From: Clostridia bacterium
Lineage (GTDB): Bacteria > Bacillota_A > Clostridia > Oscillospirales > CAG-382
NCBI GenBank assembly: GCA_017615235.1
Contig: JAGAAM010000148.1
Span: 1-8,782, forward strand
Length of the DNA: 8,782 nt
Direction: 5' to 3'
Shown: one piece after another, positions 1 through 6,697 of the stretch
How positions within the stretch are numbered: position 1 is the stretch's first letter
How the letters are laid out: every line of letters begins with the position of its first letter
The notes under the pieces: model-generated
Told to the model about the DNA's origin: nothing
What the model saw: the letters and a program-made list of their open reading frames with translations, nothing else
The model's database searches: none
Position numbers and translations under genes: made by a program

Positions 1-37
1 CTTCGTTCAATCTATATGCCCGAAGGGACGCGGATAT

Positions 38-1075
38 TCAGCAGAAAAGCTTTTTTATGAACGACAATGCATAGCCGTTGAGCGAGCCGAAATCCATCGC
101 CGGGATATATATCGCTTCAAGCTCTTTGTGTATCTCCGAAGCGGCGCGCAGGTCGGTCAGCGCCTGCTTTTCGCACCCGGCGATTAGCTTTTTGAGCAGG
201 GCGATCCTCCCTTTCACCTCGGACAGACCCTCTTTATCCGCAAACCGGGAAAGATCGGTGCGCTTCTGCCTGCCGTAAGAAGCGCAGGGCGCTTTTGTAA
301 GCGCCGTGACGAGCGTTCCGCTTTTATGGAAGAAGACCGAATCGGCTTTTTGCGGATCAGTCGCGCAGAGCGATACCGTATGCGGAACGCCGTTTCCGAG
401 CGCGATCTCGCACAGGTGATCGATGAAAATATCGCAGGCGGAGCGAGGACCGGAAACCTTTATAACCGTTTCGGCTTTGCCGAAGGTATCGAGCACGGTG
501 AAGCCCTTCGGCGTGAAAGCCGATGCAAAGACGGTTTCCCTTCCTCCGTCTCCGTTCCCGCAAACGCGCGAGAACGCTTTCTTCGCGAGCCTTTTTACCC
601 CCGGAGCGTCGACGAACGGAAGTTCAAGTCCGTCGCAGACTTCGCGCAGTTTTCCCGCCGCGGAAAGCGAACTGTATGCGGAAGAATACTTTTTTGCCTT
701 TTCGTCGGTCAGCGCGATTATCCTTTCGCGGTGCGGCAAAAGTCTTTCTCCGTGCCAGAATTCGCCCAGGTCGACAAGGCTTTCGCGCACGGCTGGATAT
801 CTCACATCGACTGTATGCGGCGCCGTGCCGTCGCAGACGCCGAACCCGAGCTCCGGCACCGTCACTCCGTCGAGCGAGTCCGGATCGCCGGAACAGTATA
901 TCCGGTTTGCCGAAAAGCCTTTTTCCTCCGCTGTATCGGCGACGCGCCGCATAAAAGTGGATTTCCCGCAGCCGCAGGAGCCTTTGATTATATAAAGTCT
1001 TTCAACGTCTTTGAACGCCTTGTCAAAGATCGAAACGAAGCCGTCTTTCGTATTTGCTCCGGCAAAAAAATCCAT
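38..1075 (-). CDS. Two-half P-loop ATPase, PRK06851-like family
   Basis: Complete 345-residue protein. The N-terminus carries a clear Walker A loop, GSCGCGKST, at residues 32-40, so it should bind ATP or GTP. The protein is an internal duplication. Residues 4-88 (FAGANTKDGF, then the P-loop, then a CSGDPDSLDG segment, then DGTAP) are mirrored by residues 183-263 (FASAFTPKGF, then VSGPRSACDIF, then a CATDPQ segment, then TKAP). The second copy has no GKS/T, so its nucleotide site looks lost. The C-terminal segment HKELEAIYIPAMDF fits what I recall of the PRK06851 family of clostridia and bacilli. Those proteins are about the same length, have two P-loop halves, and have no established substrate as far as I know. 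The start is set by an AGGGGG ribosome binding site 8 nt upstream. The gene is divergent from the HD-GYP gene and has its own promoter. I recognise the family from memory only; the ATPase assignment is firmer than the family name. Confidence 0.8.
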   Translation of the reverse strand: MDFFAGANTKDGFVSIFDKAFKDVERLYIIKGSCGCGKSTFMRRVADTAEEKGFSANRIYCSGDPDSLDGVTVPELGFGVCDGTAPHTVDVRYPAVRESLVDLGEFWHGERLLPHRERIIALTDEKAKKYSSAYSSLSAAGKLREVCDGLELPFVDAPGVKRLAKKAFSRVCGNGDGGRETVFASAFTPKGFTVLDTFGKAETVIKVSGPRSACDIFIDHLCEIALGNGVPHTVSLCATDPQKADSVFFHKSGTLVTALTKAPCASYGRQKRTDLSRFADKEGLSEVKGRIALLKKLIAGCEKQALTDLRAASEIHKELEAIYIPAMDFGSLNGYALSFIKKLFC

Positions 1076-1105
1076 TGCAGTTCCCCCTGTTTATCGATTC
1101 GTTAC

Positions 1106-1134
1106 ATAATATGCTTTAAGGGCGGAAACTGCAA
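1106..1134 (-). promoter_or_regulatory. Sigma-A type promoter for the P-loop ATPase
   Basis: Read on the minus strand, TTGCAG (1129-1134) and TATTAT (1106-1111) are separated by exactly 17 bp, about 30 bp upstream of the ATPase start codon. The match is moderate in the -35 box and good in the -10 box. Confidence 0.5.
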
Positions 1135-1186
1135 ACGGACGGCAAAAACCAGAGGCGTATCGATTAAATATATGGAACTTTTCACA

Positions 1187-1215
1187 TTGATTTCGGCGTT
1201 CTTCCGTGATATAAT
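1187..1215 (+). promoter_or_regulatory. Sigma-A type promoter for the HD-GYP gene
   Basis: TTGATT (1187-1192) and a perfect TATAAT (1210-1215) are 17 bp apart. Transcription would start near 1222, giving a leader of about 40 nt. The promoter points away from the ATPase promoter, so the 187-bp gap holds two back-to-back promoters. Confidence 0.7.
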
Positions 1216-1262
1216 ACCCATTGCAAAAACGCTCATAATTATAAAAGAATGAATAAAACGTT

Positions 1263-2504
1263 ATGAAAAAAGTATTTGAATCCTTCAAAACCGGCTGGAA
1301 AGAGCTTAACCGCACGATCTACGTCGGCGATCAGCTCAGATCGAGCCTGAACGCTTTGACCGTCGTAAGTATTTTTACGGCGATACTCGGCATAATCCTT
1401 ATAATCATCAATCTTGTCGCACATGAGTTCAACGTCCCCATGTTCATCGCTTCGGCGGCGACGCTGATCGGCGGAACGGCCTGCGCGTTTTTCGCCCGGG
1501 TGAAAAAGAACCGCAAAATCGCCGTCATCATCCCGACTATGTTCTGCGCCGTAGCTTTCACCTATTACGCGATCACCGGCGCTTCCGAAGGAACGGCGAT
1601 CCTGTGGTCGTTCTTCCTTCCTATCGGCATAAGCTATTTTGTCAGCGTAAGATGCGGGATATATATGTCGGCGTATTACGTAATATTCTTCTCGGTGCTG
1701 TTTTATACTCCGCTGCGCCAATACGTCGCCGGATATTATTCCGAGGTGTTCATGCAGCGTTTTCCGCTGCTTTTCGCGGGGCTGGCGGGTTTTACGGCGA
1801 TAGCCATGGTGCAGTATCACCGGAGCGTGCTTTTCCGTAACGAATACACCGAGATGCTCAACAAAGAAGTCGAAAAGCAGACGAAAGTCGCGAAAGAGCG
1901 CGCGGAGCGCATCGAGAGTTATAACATCGAGATGGTGAATATGCTCGCGCACGCGATCGACGCGAAAGACCGTTACACCAACGGTCATTCCTTCCGCGTT
2001 TCGGAATATTCGGTCGCGCTGGCAGACAAACTCGGCTGGGACGAGGACGAGATCGCCGAACTCCGCCGCGAAGCGCTTATGCACGACATCGGCAAGATAG
2101 GCATACCCGACAGCGTGCTCAACAAGCCCGGAAAACTGACTCCGGAAGAATTTTCCGTCATCAAATCGCACACGACGATAGGCGGCGGTATCCTTGCGGA
2201 ATCGAGCAAGCTTGCCGGCGCTTCCGAGACGGCTCGTTACCACCACGAGCGCTATGACGGGAAAGGTTATCCCGAAGGGCTTGCGGGCGAAAAGATACCC
2301 GTACACGCACGCGTGGTCAGCATCGCAGACGCCTACGACGCGATGCATTCCGACCGTATTTACCGCAGCGGGCTCCCGGACGAAAAGATTCGCAGCGAGC
2401 TCGTGAACGGCAGAGGAACGCAGTTCGACCCGGTCTTCCTCGACGCCTTTCTCGAGCTGTTCGACGACGGAACGCTTGAAAGAGTCGCGGAGAACATTCA
2501 GTAA
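1263..2504 (+). CDS. Membrane-bound HD-GYP domain protein, probable c-di-GMP phosphodiesterase
   Basis: 413 residues. The N-terminal half is membrane-embedded, with about six hydrophobic segments (roughly 29-52, 57-78, 86-104, 113-129, 131-149, 166-184). A charged, probably coiled-coil linker follows (190-222), then a cytoplasmic HD-GYP domain (about 224-410). The metal-site residues of the family are present: H242 in the NGHS motif, H274-D275 in MHDIGKIG with K278, H303, H327-H328 in HHERYDGKGYP, GYP at 335-337, and D356 in SIADAYDA. HD-GYP proteins of this kind hydrolyse cyclic di-GMP, so the intact motif supports an active enzyme; some members act on other cyclic dinucleotides. No GGDEF, PAS or known ligand domain is visible, so the membrane part is the likely sensor. 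The start codon has no strong ribosome binding site (only A-rich AAAAGAATGA upstream), unlike its neighbours. The gene stands alone between a promoter and a terminator. Confidence 0.88.
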   Translation: MKKVFESFKTGWKELNRTIYVGDQLRSSLNALTVVSIFTAILGIILIIINLVAHEFNVPMFIASAATLIGGTACAFFARVKKNRKIAVIIPTMFCAVAFTYYAITGASEGTAILWSFFLPIGISYFVSVRCGIYMSAYYVIFFSVLFYTPLRQYVAGYYSEVFMQRFPLLFAGLAGFTAIAMVQYHRSVLFRNEYTEMLNKEVEKQTKVAKERAERIESYNIEMVNMLAHAIDAKDRYTNGHSFRVSEYSVALADKLGWDEDEIAELRREALMHDIGKIGIPDSVLNKPGKLTPEEFSVIKSHTTIGGGILAESSKLAGASETARYHHERYDGKGYPEGLAGEKIPVHARVVSIADAYDAMHSDRIYRSGLPDEKIRSELVNGRGTQFDPVFLDAFLELFDDGTLERVAENIQ

Positions 2505-2509
2505 TAACC

Positions 2510-2556
2510 AAAAAAAGATACCGACCGGAACGGGATGACCGTCCGGCCGGTTTTTT
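2510..2556. terminator. Bidirectional terminator between converging HD-GYP and htrA genes
   Basis: A GC-rich hairpin pairs 2521-2533 with 2539-2550 (one mismatch, one bulged A, 5-nt loop). It is followed by TTTTTT at 2551-2556 for the plus-strand gene. On the other side an A-run at 2510-2516 gives a T-run on the minus strand, four bases past the stem, which can end htrA transcription. Both stop codons lie just outside it. Confidence 0.85.
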
Positions 2557-2571
2557 GTTTATGATCAGTTT

Positions 2572-3912
2572 TTAAGGTCTGCCGAAGTAGCCGTATCCTT
2601 CGCTGCCGCTGCTGCCGGATGTATGATCCGAGGCTCTGCCGAGCGTGATCTCGTAAGTCTTTTCGACGTATCCGTTGCCTTCGGCGACCTGGACGGTTAT
2701 CTCGACGGTCTCGCCGGCGGCGTAGTATTTCAGGCGGTTTTCAAGGTTGGAATAACTCGTCACGCGGATGCCGTCGAAATGTGTGATGACGCTTTTTACG
2801 GTGATCCCGGCTTCGGCAAGCGGGCTGTCGCTGTCGAGCGAAGTGATGTATATTCCCTGCGGGACGCCGTAGGCGGCGGAGATCGAGGAAGTGATATCCT
2901 CGCCCTTCACGCCGAGGCATGATGCGTCTTCATCCGCGACTATTTCCCTTGTGGTGCGGTTCATAAGATCCTCGATGATCGGCATAGCCGTAGTGATCGA
3001 GATGGCGTAGCCCATACCCTCGACGTCGGTGGAACTGAATTTTGCAGAGTTGATACCGACGACCTCTCCGTCCATATTAAGAAGCGCACCGCCGGAGTTC
3101 CCGGGATTGATAGCCGCGTCGGTCTGTATCATAATGGCGTCGGTGGTGTCGATCTGTCTGCCGAGCGCGCTTACGATGCCGGTGGTGACCGACTGGCCGT
3201 AGCCGAGCGCGTTGCCGATGGCGACGACCTGCTGGCCGACCTTGAGCGCGTCGGAATCGCCTAAAGCTGCGATCCTGATGACCTTATACGTTTCGCCGGG
3301 GATCGCCGAAAGTTTCACAGCGATGACCGCGAGGTCGTTGTCGGGGTCGGTGCCTTTTATCGCGGCTTCGCAGACCTCGTTATCGTCGAAACATACCGAA
3401 AGCGTGGTAGCGTCTTCGACGACGTGGTTGTTGGTTACGATAAGCAGTTCGCTGTCGTTTACACCGATTATTATACCGGTGCCGCTGCTTTGCGATTCCC
3501 GGGTCTGTGTGCGGCTCCCGCCGAACATCCCGAAATAGCTCTGTACTTCCTGGACGCTGATATTGGTTATCGATACCATCGCGGGCATCATACCTTCCGC
3601 GATGTCGCTTACGTCGAGCGACTGCGAAAGCGCGGTGTCTCCCGGCGTATAGGTGACGGTGCTTATCACTGCCGCCGAAGTTTTCTGTTCATTGCTTTCT
3701 GCATATTCGGAGGCTTGAGAGGTTTCGCCGTTTATAAGCGCGCTGACTCCGGCAAAAGCGCCGGCTGCGCAGGCGCCGAACAGCAAGCCGCAGAGCATTA
3801 CGGCGATCACGGCCGCAATCCCGCCGCGCCTTTTGGGCGCTTTGGCTTTTGCTTCCGCGATAACGGCTTCGCGTTCCGCGTTTTCATTGTTTTCATAATA
3901 GTTTCCGTACAT
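2572..3912 (-). CDS. htrA: HtrA/DegP-type membrane-anchored serine protease with PDZ domain
   Basis: 446 residues. A short cytoplasmic head (1-30, ending in a KRRGG positive patch) is followed by one membrane span (about 31-58) that anchors the protein with its body outside. A flexible linker (60-100) leads into a trypsin-like domain (about 103-322). The catalytic triad is H163 (TNNHVVED), D193 (DNDLAVI) and S273 (GNSGGALL). A single PDZ domain spans about 332-425, and the protein ends in a Gly/Ser-rich tail. This is the standard Gram-positive HtrA layout: a surface protease and chaperone that removes misfolded exported proteins and is normally induced by envelope stress. The start is fixed by a GGAGGT ribosome binding site about 8 nt upstream. 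It follows the alarmone synthetase gene after a 77-bp gap that contains its own promoter and a tandem repeat shared with the response-regulator promoter. It ends at the bidirectional terminator. Confidence 0.95.
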   Translation of the reverse strand: MYGNYYENNENAEREAVIAEAKAKAPKRRGGIAAVIAVMLCGLLFGACAAGAFAGVSALINGETSQASEYAESNEQKTSAAVISTVTYTPGDTALSQSLDVSDIAEGMMPAMVSITNISVQEVQSYFGMFGGSRTQTRESQSSGTGIIIGVNDSELLIVTNNHVVEDATTLSVCFDDNEVCEAAIKGTDPDNDLAVIAVKLSAIPGETYKVIRIAALGDSDALKVGQQVVAIGNALGYGQSVTTGIVSALGRQIDTTDAIMIQTDAAINPGNSGGALLNMDGEVVGINSAKFSSTDVEGMGYAISITTAMPIIEDLMNRTTREIVADEDASCLGVKGEDITSSISAAYGVPQGIYITSLDSDSPLAEAGITVKSVITHFDGIRVTSYSNLENRLKYYAAGETVEITVQVAEGNGYVEKTYEITLGRASDHTSGSSGSEGYGYFGRP

Positions 3913-3953
3913 GATTTGTTACCTCCACGGTGTATTTACTGTTTACAGATACC

Positions 3954-3983
3954 ATTTTAGACTTCAAACTTAACTGAACTTAA
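3954..3983 (-). promoter_or_regulatory. Predicted htrA promoter with tandem operator repeat
   Basis: On the minus strand, two identical heptamers TTAAGTT (3977-3983 and 3967-3973) are separated by CAG, an exact 10-bp period. Seven bases further on is TAAAAT (3954-3959), a plausible -10 box. The repeat covers the place of the -35 box, where no good consensus is seen. That is typical of promoters activated by OmpR/PhoB-family regulators, which bind direct repeats of about 10-11 bp. The same layout occurs upstream of the response regulator gene. The operator role is inference. Confidence 0.5.
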
Positions 3984-3989
3984 AACGGT

Positions 3990-4577
3990 TCAGATTTCTT
4001 TCAGGATCTCGCGGATCGTCTGCATCGAAAGATCGGCGGAGGCGATCTCGTCTGCGCAGCGTTTGAGCTCGCTCCTTATGAGCGATTCGCTTTGTACGCT
4101 CTTTTTGTATTTGAGCTGGTGCTCGAGAGTAGCCCAGAAATCCATCGCTATCGTCCTGACCTGTATCTCCGCGAGCGTTCCGGCTGCAAGGAGTTTAATG
4201 CAGAGGTGGATGCTGCGGTAGCCGTTGGGTTTCGGGTGCGAGAGATAGTCCTTCTTTTCGATCATTTTGATACCGGGATCGTTTTCGAGCTTTTCGACCG
4301 CCGATAAAACGTCGCTTGCGAAGGAACATATTATCCTTATCCCGACGGCGTCGTAAACGTTGGTCAGAGCTGAACCGACGTCCGTCGGAAAGCCCCGTGC
4401 TGCAAGCTTCCTTTGCATACTGTCGGGGTGTTTTATCCTCGAGCAGTAGTAAACTACCGGCTGAAGGTCGGCGCTTTCGCAGCAGCCGTTTTTTATCGCT
4501 TCGGCCTTTTCGCGAAGGAGTTTTTCGGTAAGCAAAAGTCTTTCGTAACTTGCGCCGTAGTATTCTTCAAAAGTCAT
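3990..4577 (-). CDS. relQ: Small alarmone synthetase, RelQ/YjbM-like (p)ppGpp synthetase
   Basis: 195 residues from the chosen start. It is a stand-alone RelA/SpoT-type synthetase domain without the HD hydrolase, TGS or ACT domains of long Rel proteins, so it should transfer pyrophosphate from ATP to GTP or GDP and only make alarmone. Diagnostic motifs are YCSRIKHPDS (about 44-53), YDAVGIRI with D76 at the catalytic magnesium position, NGYRSIHL (118-125), EIQVRT with E137, and FWATLEH (147-153). Order and spacing resemble Bacillus subtilis YjbM (RelQ) more than RelP. An ATG ten codons upstream (4607) is in frame, but a perfect AGGAGG lies between the two and is correctly spaced only for the inner ATG, so I choose 4577. 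It lies between a two-component system and htrA, separated from the kinase gene by a terminator. I see no convincing promoter of its own, so readthrough or a weak promoter must drive it. Confidence 0.9.
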   Translation of the reverse strand: MTFEEYYGASYERLLLTEKLLREKAEAIKNGCCESADLQPVVYYCSRIKHPDSMQRKLAARGFPTDVGSALTNVYDAVGIRIICSFASDVLSAVEKLENDPGIKMIEKKDYLSHPKPNGYRSIHLCIKLLAAGTLAEIQVRTIAMDFWATLEHQLKYKKSVQSESLIRSELKRCADEIASADLSMQTIREILKEI

Positions 4578-4584
4578 TGTCCCG

Positions 4585-4590
4585 CCTCCT
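4585..4590 (-). promoter_or_regulatory. Ribosome binding site deciding the relQ start
   Basis: AGGAGG (extended AAAGGAGG) lies 7 nt before the ATG at 4577. It falls inside the frame that would be translated from the upstream ATG at 4607, which itself has no comparable site. This favours the shorter protein. Confidence 0.85.
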
Positions 4591-4627
4591 TTGAAACTGT
4601 TATGCACGCCGAACCTAAAACCGACAT

Positions 4628-4656
4628 AAAAAAGGAAGCGATTTTTCGCTTCCTTT
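4628..4656 (-). terminator. Terminator after the sensor kinase gene
   Basis: A perfect 10-bp stem (AAAGGAAGCG at 4631-4640 with its complement at 4647-4656) closes a 6-nt loop. On the minus strand it runs straight into a six-base T-run. It begins 15 bp past the kinase stop codon and lies upstream of relQ, so it separates the two-component operon from relQ at least in part. Confidence 0.85.
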
Positions 4657-4670
4657 AATAATTTTTTGAT

Positions 4671-5924
4671 TTACAGCGGTATGACCGCCGTCACGAGAAA
4701 ATCGCTTCCGTCGGACGTCGAAGCAGAGATGCTTCCGCCGTGTGCTTCGACGACGGCTTTCGCGATAGACAGCCCGATGCCGTGGCCGCCGGTGCCGGAG
4801 TTGCGTGAAACGTCGCTTCGGTAAAACCTGTCGAATATCCTCGGGAGGTCGCTTTCGCTTATCTTCTCTTTCGCCGTGTTGCCTACGGTGATGACCGCCG
4901 ACTTCCGGTGGAGCGCCAGACCGGCTTTGATCTTTCCTCCGTCCGGAGAATACTTCACCGCGTTGTCCATAAGTATCGAAACGAGCTGGCGGATCGCGTC
5001 GGGCGAGCCGTTCGCGGTTATGCCGGGAGCGATCTCCGTCGACAGTTCGATCCCGTGCGAAGCCGCGGGAGCGCGGAACGATCCGACTGTTTCGGTCACA
5101 AGGTCGGAGAGCGGAAATTCGATCTTTTGGAGCGTGTGCTCCGCTTCCTCCATTTTTGAAAGGAGTATGAGGTTGTTGGTGAGTTCCGTGAGCCGCTTCG
5201 TCTGGTGGCGGATGTCGGAAAGCTCCTCCTTTTCGCCGTCGGTCTCCAGAAGATCGACGTTGGCGTTGATTATCGTGAGCGGAGTCTTTATCTCGTGCCC
5301 GGCGTCGGAGATGAAGCGTTTTTGCTTTTCATAGCTTTCGGCTATCGGCGAAACGATCCTTCCCGCCGTTAAGATAAAGGCGATAAAGACGACGATACAG
5401 CCGCCGATACCGACGAAGACGCTTATCCGCAGGAAGCTTTTGAAAGAATCAAGTTTGCGTCCGCAGTCGAGGAAGATTATGCGCGTGCCGTTTTCGGTCG
5501 CGGTCTTCGAAAAGCGGAAGCTGCCGATAAATCCGCGGTCGGAGCCGCTCTCGAGCGCTTTTTCGATATATTCCTTCGCGGAATCGCCGTCGACCGAGAC
5601 TATCCTCGAAAGATCGGACTGGATCGTCTCGCCGTCGGCGGAGACTATAACGATGAAGAACCTCGATTCGTAGGGAACTTCCAAAGACATTCCTTTAGGG
5701 ACGAAATCCTTTATGTTTTCCGACTTTTTTCCGGAGTCCTGCGGAGGTTCGCGTTCGTCGGTAAAAGGCAGTCCGGGCTGTGAAAGCACGTCGAGTACCG
5801 AATCGGCGTCCGAAGTGACGTCCTGATAATTGACGATATTCATTATAAGCACGAGCGAAGTCATGAGGATAAGCATGAACACGGTGCCTGTCAGTATGAA
5901 TTTACGTTTTAGTCTGTTAATCAT
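4671..5924 (-). CDS. Sensor histidine kinase of an OmpR-type two-component system
   Basis: 417 residues. Transmembrane segment 1 (about 10-31) and segment 2 (about 167-187) flank an extracytoplasmic sensor region of about 135 residues. The cytoplasmic part has the H-box FISDAGHEIKTPLTII with phosphoacceptor H210, the N-box MDNAVKYSPDGG with N321, a DRFYR F-box (365-369), and the G-box GTGGHGIGLSIAKA (377-390). These are all the parts of an active HisKA plus HATPase_c kinase. No clear HAMP domain lies between segment 2 and the H-box; only about 18 residues (RIVSPIAESYEKQKR) join them. The gene overlaps the response regulator by 8 nt, with a GGAGG ribosome binding site inside the regulator's end, so the two are translationally coupled partners. 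The signal is unknown. The position beside htrA suggests an envelope-stress sensor, but that is inference, and the sensor region does not resemble B. subtilis CssS to my eye. Confidence 0.93.
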   Translation of the reverse strand: MINRLKRKFILTGTVFMLILMTSLVLIMNIVNYQDVTSDADSVLDVLSQPGLPFTDEREPPQDSGKKSENIKDFVPKGMSLEVPYESRFFIVIVSADGETIQSDLSRIVSVDGDSAKEYIEKALESGSDRGFIGSFRFSKTATENGTRIIFLDCGRKLDSFKSFLRISVFVGIGGCIVVFIAFILTAGRIVSPIAESYEKQKRFISDAGHEIKTPLTIINANVDLLETDGEKEELSDIRHQTKRLTELTNNLILLSKMEEAEHTLQKIEFPLSDLVTETVGSFRAPAASHGIELSTEIAPGITANGSPDAIRQLVSILMDNAVKYSPDGGKIKAGLALHRKSAVITVGNTAKEKISESDLPRIFDRFYRSDVSRNSGTGGHGIGLSIAKAVVEAHGGSISASTSDGSDFLVTAVIPL

Positions 5925-6591
5925 TTACGTCCTCCAGCGAATATCCCGCATTGCGCGAGGATTTGATCTGGATATCGGCGCCGAGCGCGGAAAGCTTTTT
6001 TCGGAGATAGGATATATATACCCATACGACGTTGATCTCCGCGTCGTTTTCGTAACCCCAGATCCTTTCCATAAGCATATCCGTCGAAAGCACGCGACGG
6101 GGATTCACCATAAGATATTCCATCATTTGGTATTCCTTGTTCGCCAGTCTGAAACTGCCGGTCGGAGACGAAAGCTCGTAGGTCGCGCGGTCGAGGGTGA
6201 TGTTCCCGACGGTGAGTTTGGATTCCTTCTCGGTCTTTGTGCGGGTTATGCTGCGTATCCTCGCCAAAAGCTCACGCGTGTCGAAAGGCTTGGGCAGGTA
6301 ATCGTTCGCGCCGCTGTCGAGCCCGAGGACGCGATCCTCGATCTCCGATTTAGCGGTGAGCATGAGCACCGGGATCTGGTTGCCTTCGGCGCGGATCTTT
6401 TTCAAAACCGTTATGCCGTCCATTTTCGGCATCATAATATCCAGTACCGCAACGTCGTAGTTGCCCATCTCGAGATAGGCGAGCGCGTCCTCGCCGTCAT
6501 AGACGGCGTCCGCGGAATAGTTGTTCTTTTCGAAGATCTTGATTATCGCTTTAGAGAGCGCTTTTTCGTCTTCTGCAAGTAAAATCCTCAT
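5917..6591 (-). CDS. OmpR/PhoB-family response regulator
   Basis: 224 residues. The receiver domain (about 1-115) has the acidic pocket E7-D8-E9, phosphoacceptor D51 (AVLDIMMPKMDG), T79 and K101 (LPKPF). A C-terminal winged-helix DNA-binding domain (about 126-221) contains the typical RVLSTDMLMERIWGY and VYISYLRKKL segments. When phosphorylated by the overlapping kinase it should bind tandem DNA repeats as a dimer. The start is supported by an AAGGGGGA ribosome binding site about 7 nt upstream. A tandem TTAAnTT-like repeat in its own promoter, matched at the htrA promoter, suggests autoregulation and control of htrA. Confidence 0.95.
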   Translation of the reverse strand: MRILLAEDEKALSKAIIKIFEKNNYSADAVYDGEDALAYLEMGNYDVAVLDIMMPKMDGITVLKKIRAEGNQIPVLMLTAKSEIEDRVLGLDSGANDYLPKPFDTRELLARIRSITRTKTEKESKLTVGNITLDRATYELSSPTGSFRLANKEYQMMEYLMVNPRRVLSTDMLMERIWGYENDAEINVVWVYISYLRKKLSALGADIQIKSSRNAGYSLEDVND

Positions 6592-6613
6592 ATCTTATCC
6601 CCCTTACGCCTTT

Positions 6614-6644
6614 ATCTTAAATCGCAAACCTTAAGCAAAGTTAA
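6614..6644 (-). promoter_or_regulatory. Predicted promoter and operator of the two-component operon
   Basis: On the minus strand, TTAACTT (6638-6644), spacer TGC and TTAAGGT (6628-6634) form a 10-bp-period repeat. Eight bases later comes TAAGAT (6614-6619), a possible -10 box. No good -35 hexamer is present, as expected for an activator-dependent promoter. The layout matches the htrA promoter, where the gap to the -10 box is 7 bp. The operator role is inference. Confidence 0.45.
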
Positions 6645-6651
6645 AAAGCGC

Positions 6652-6688
6652 AAAAAAAGATCAAATGATATACAAATGATCTTTTTTT
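6652..6688 (-). terminator. AT-rich terminator after the oxidoreductase gene
   Basis: Perfect 12-bp arms (6652-6663 and 6677-6688, A7GATCA and its complement) enclose a 13-nt loop. The outer seven pairs are A:T, giving a T-run on either strand. It lies 9 bp past the oxidoreductase stop codon and just upstream of the response-regulator operator, insulating the two units. The stem has only five central non-run pairs (GATCA), so strength is uncertain. Confidence 0.7.
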
Positions 6689-6697
6689 GTTTGAAAA

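Noticed and set aside
326..1252. A 308-codon plus-strand open frame opposite the P-loop ATPase
   Set aside because: The minus-strand frame has a Walker A motif, promoter and ribosome binding site. The plus-strand protein is Arg-rich, lacks motifs and overruns the divergent promoters.
1239..2348. A 369-codon open frame on the minus strand opposite the HD-GYP gene
   Set aside because: It is a mirror frame of a strongly conserved coding gene. Its protein is rich in R, H, D and Y with no domain, and it has no ribosome binding site.
3939..3948. Short inverted repeat CTGT-AA-ACAG in the htrA leader
   Set aside because: Four-base arms are expected by chance and there is no second copy. It is weaker evidence than the tandem heptamers just upstream.
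4578..4630. Search for a separate relQ promoter between the kinase terminator and relQ
   Set aside because: A CATAAC hexamer near 4605 could be a -10 box, but no -35 box lies at a suitable distance, so I do not call it.
5830..6582. A 250-codon plus-strand open frame opposite the response regulator and kinase start
   Set aside because: Antisense shadow of two unmistakable genes. It has no ribosome binding site and no recognisable domain.
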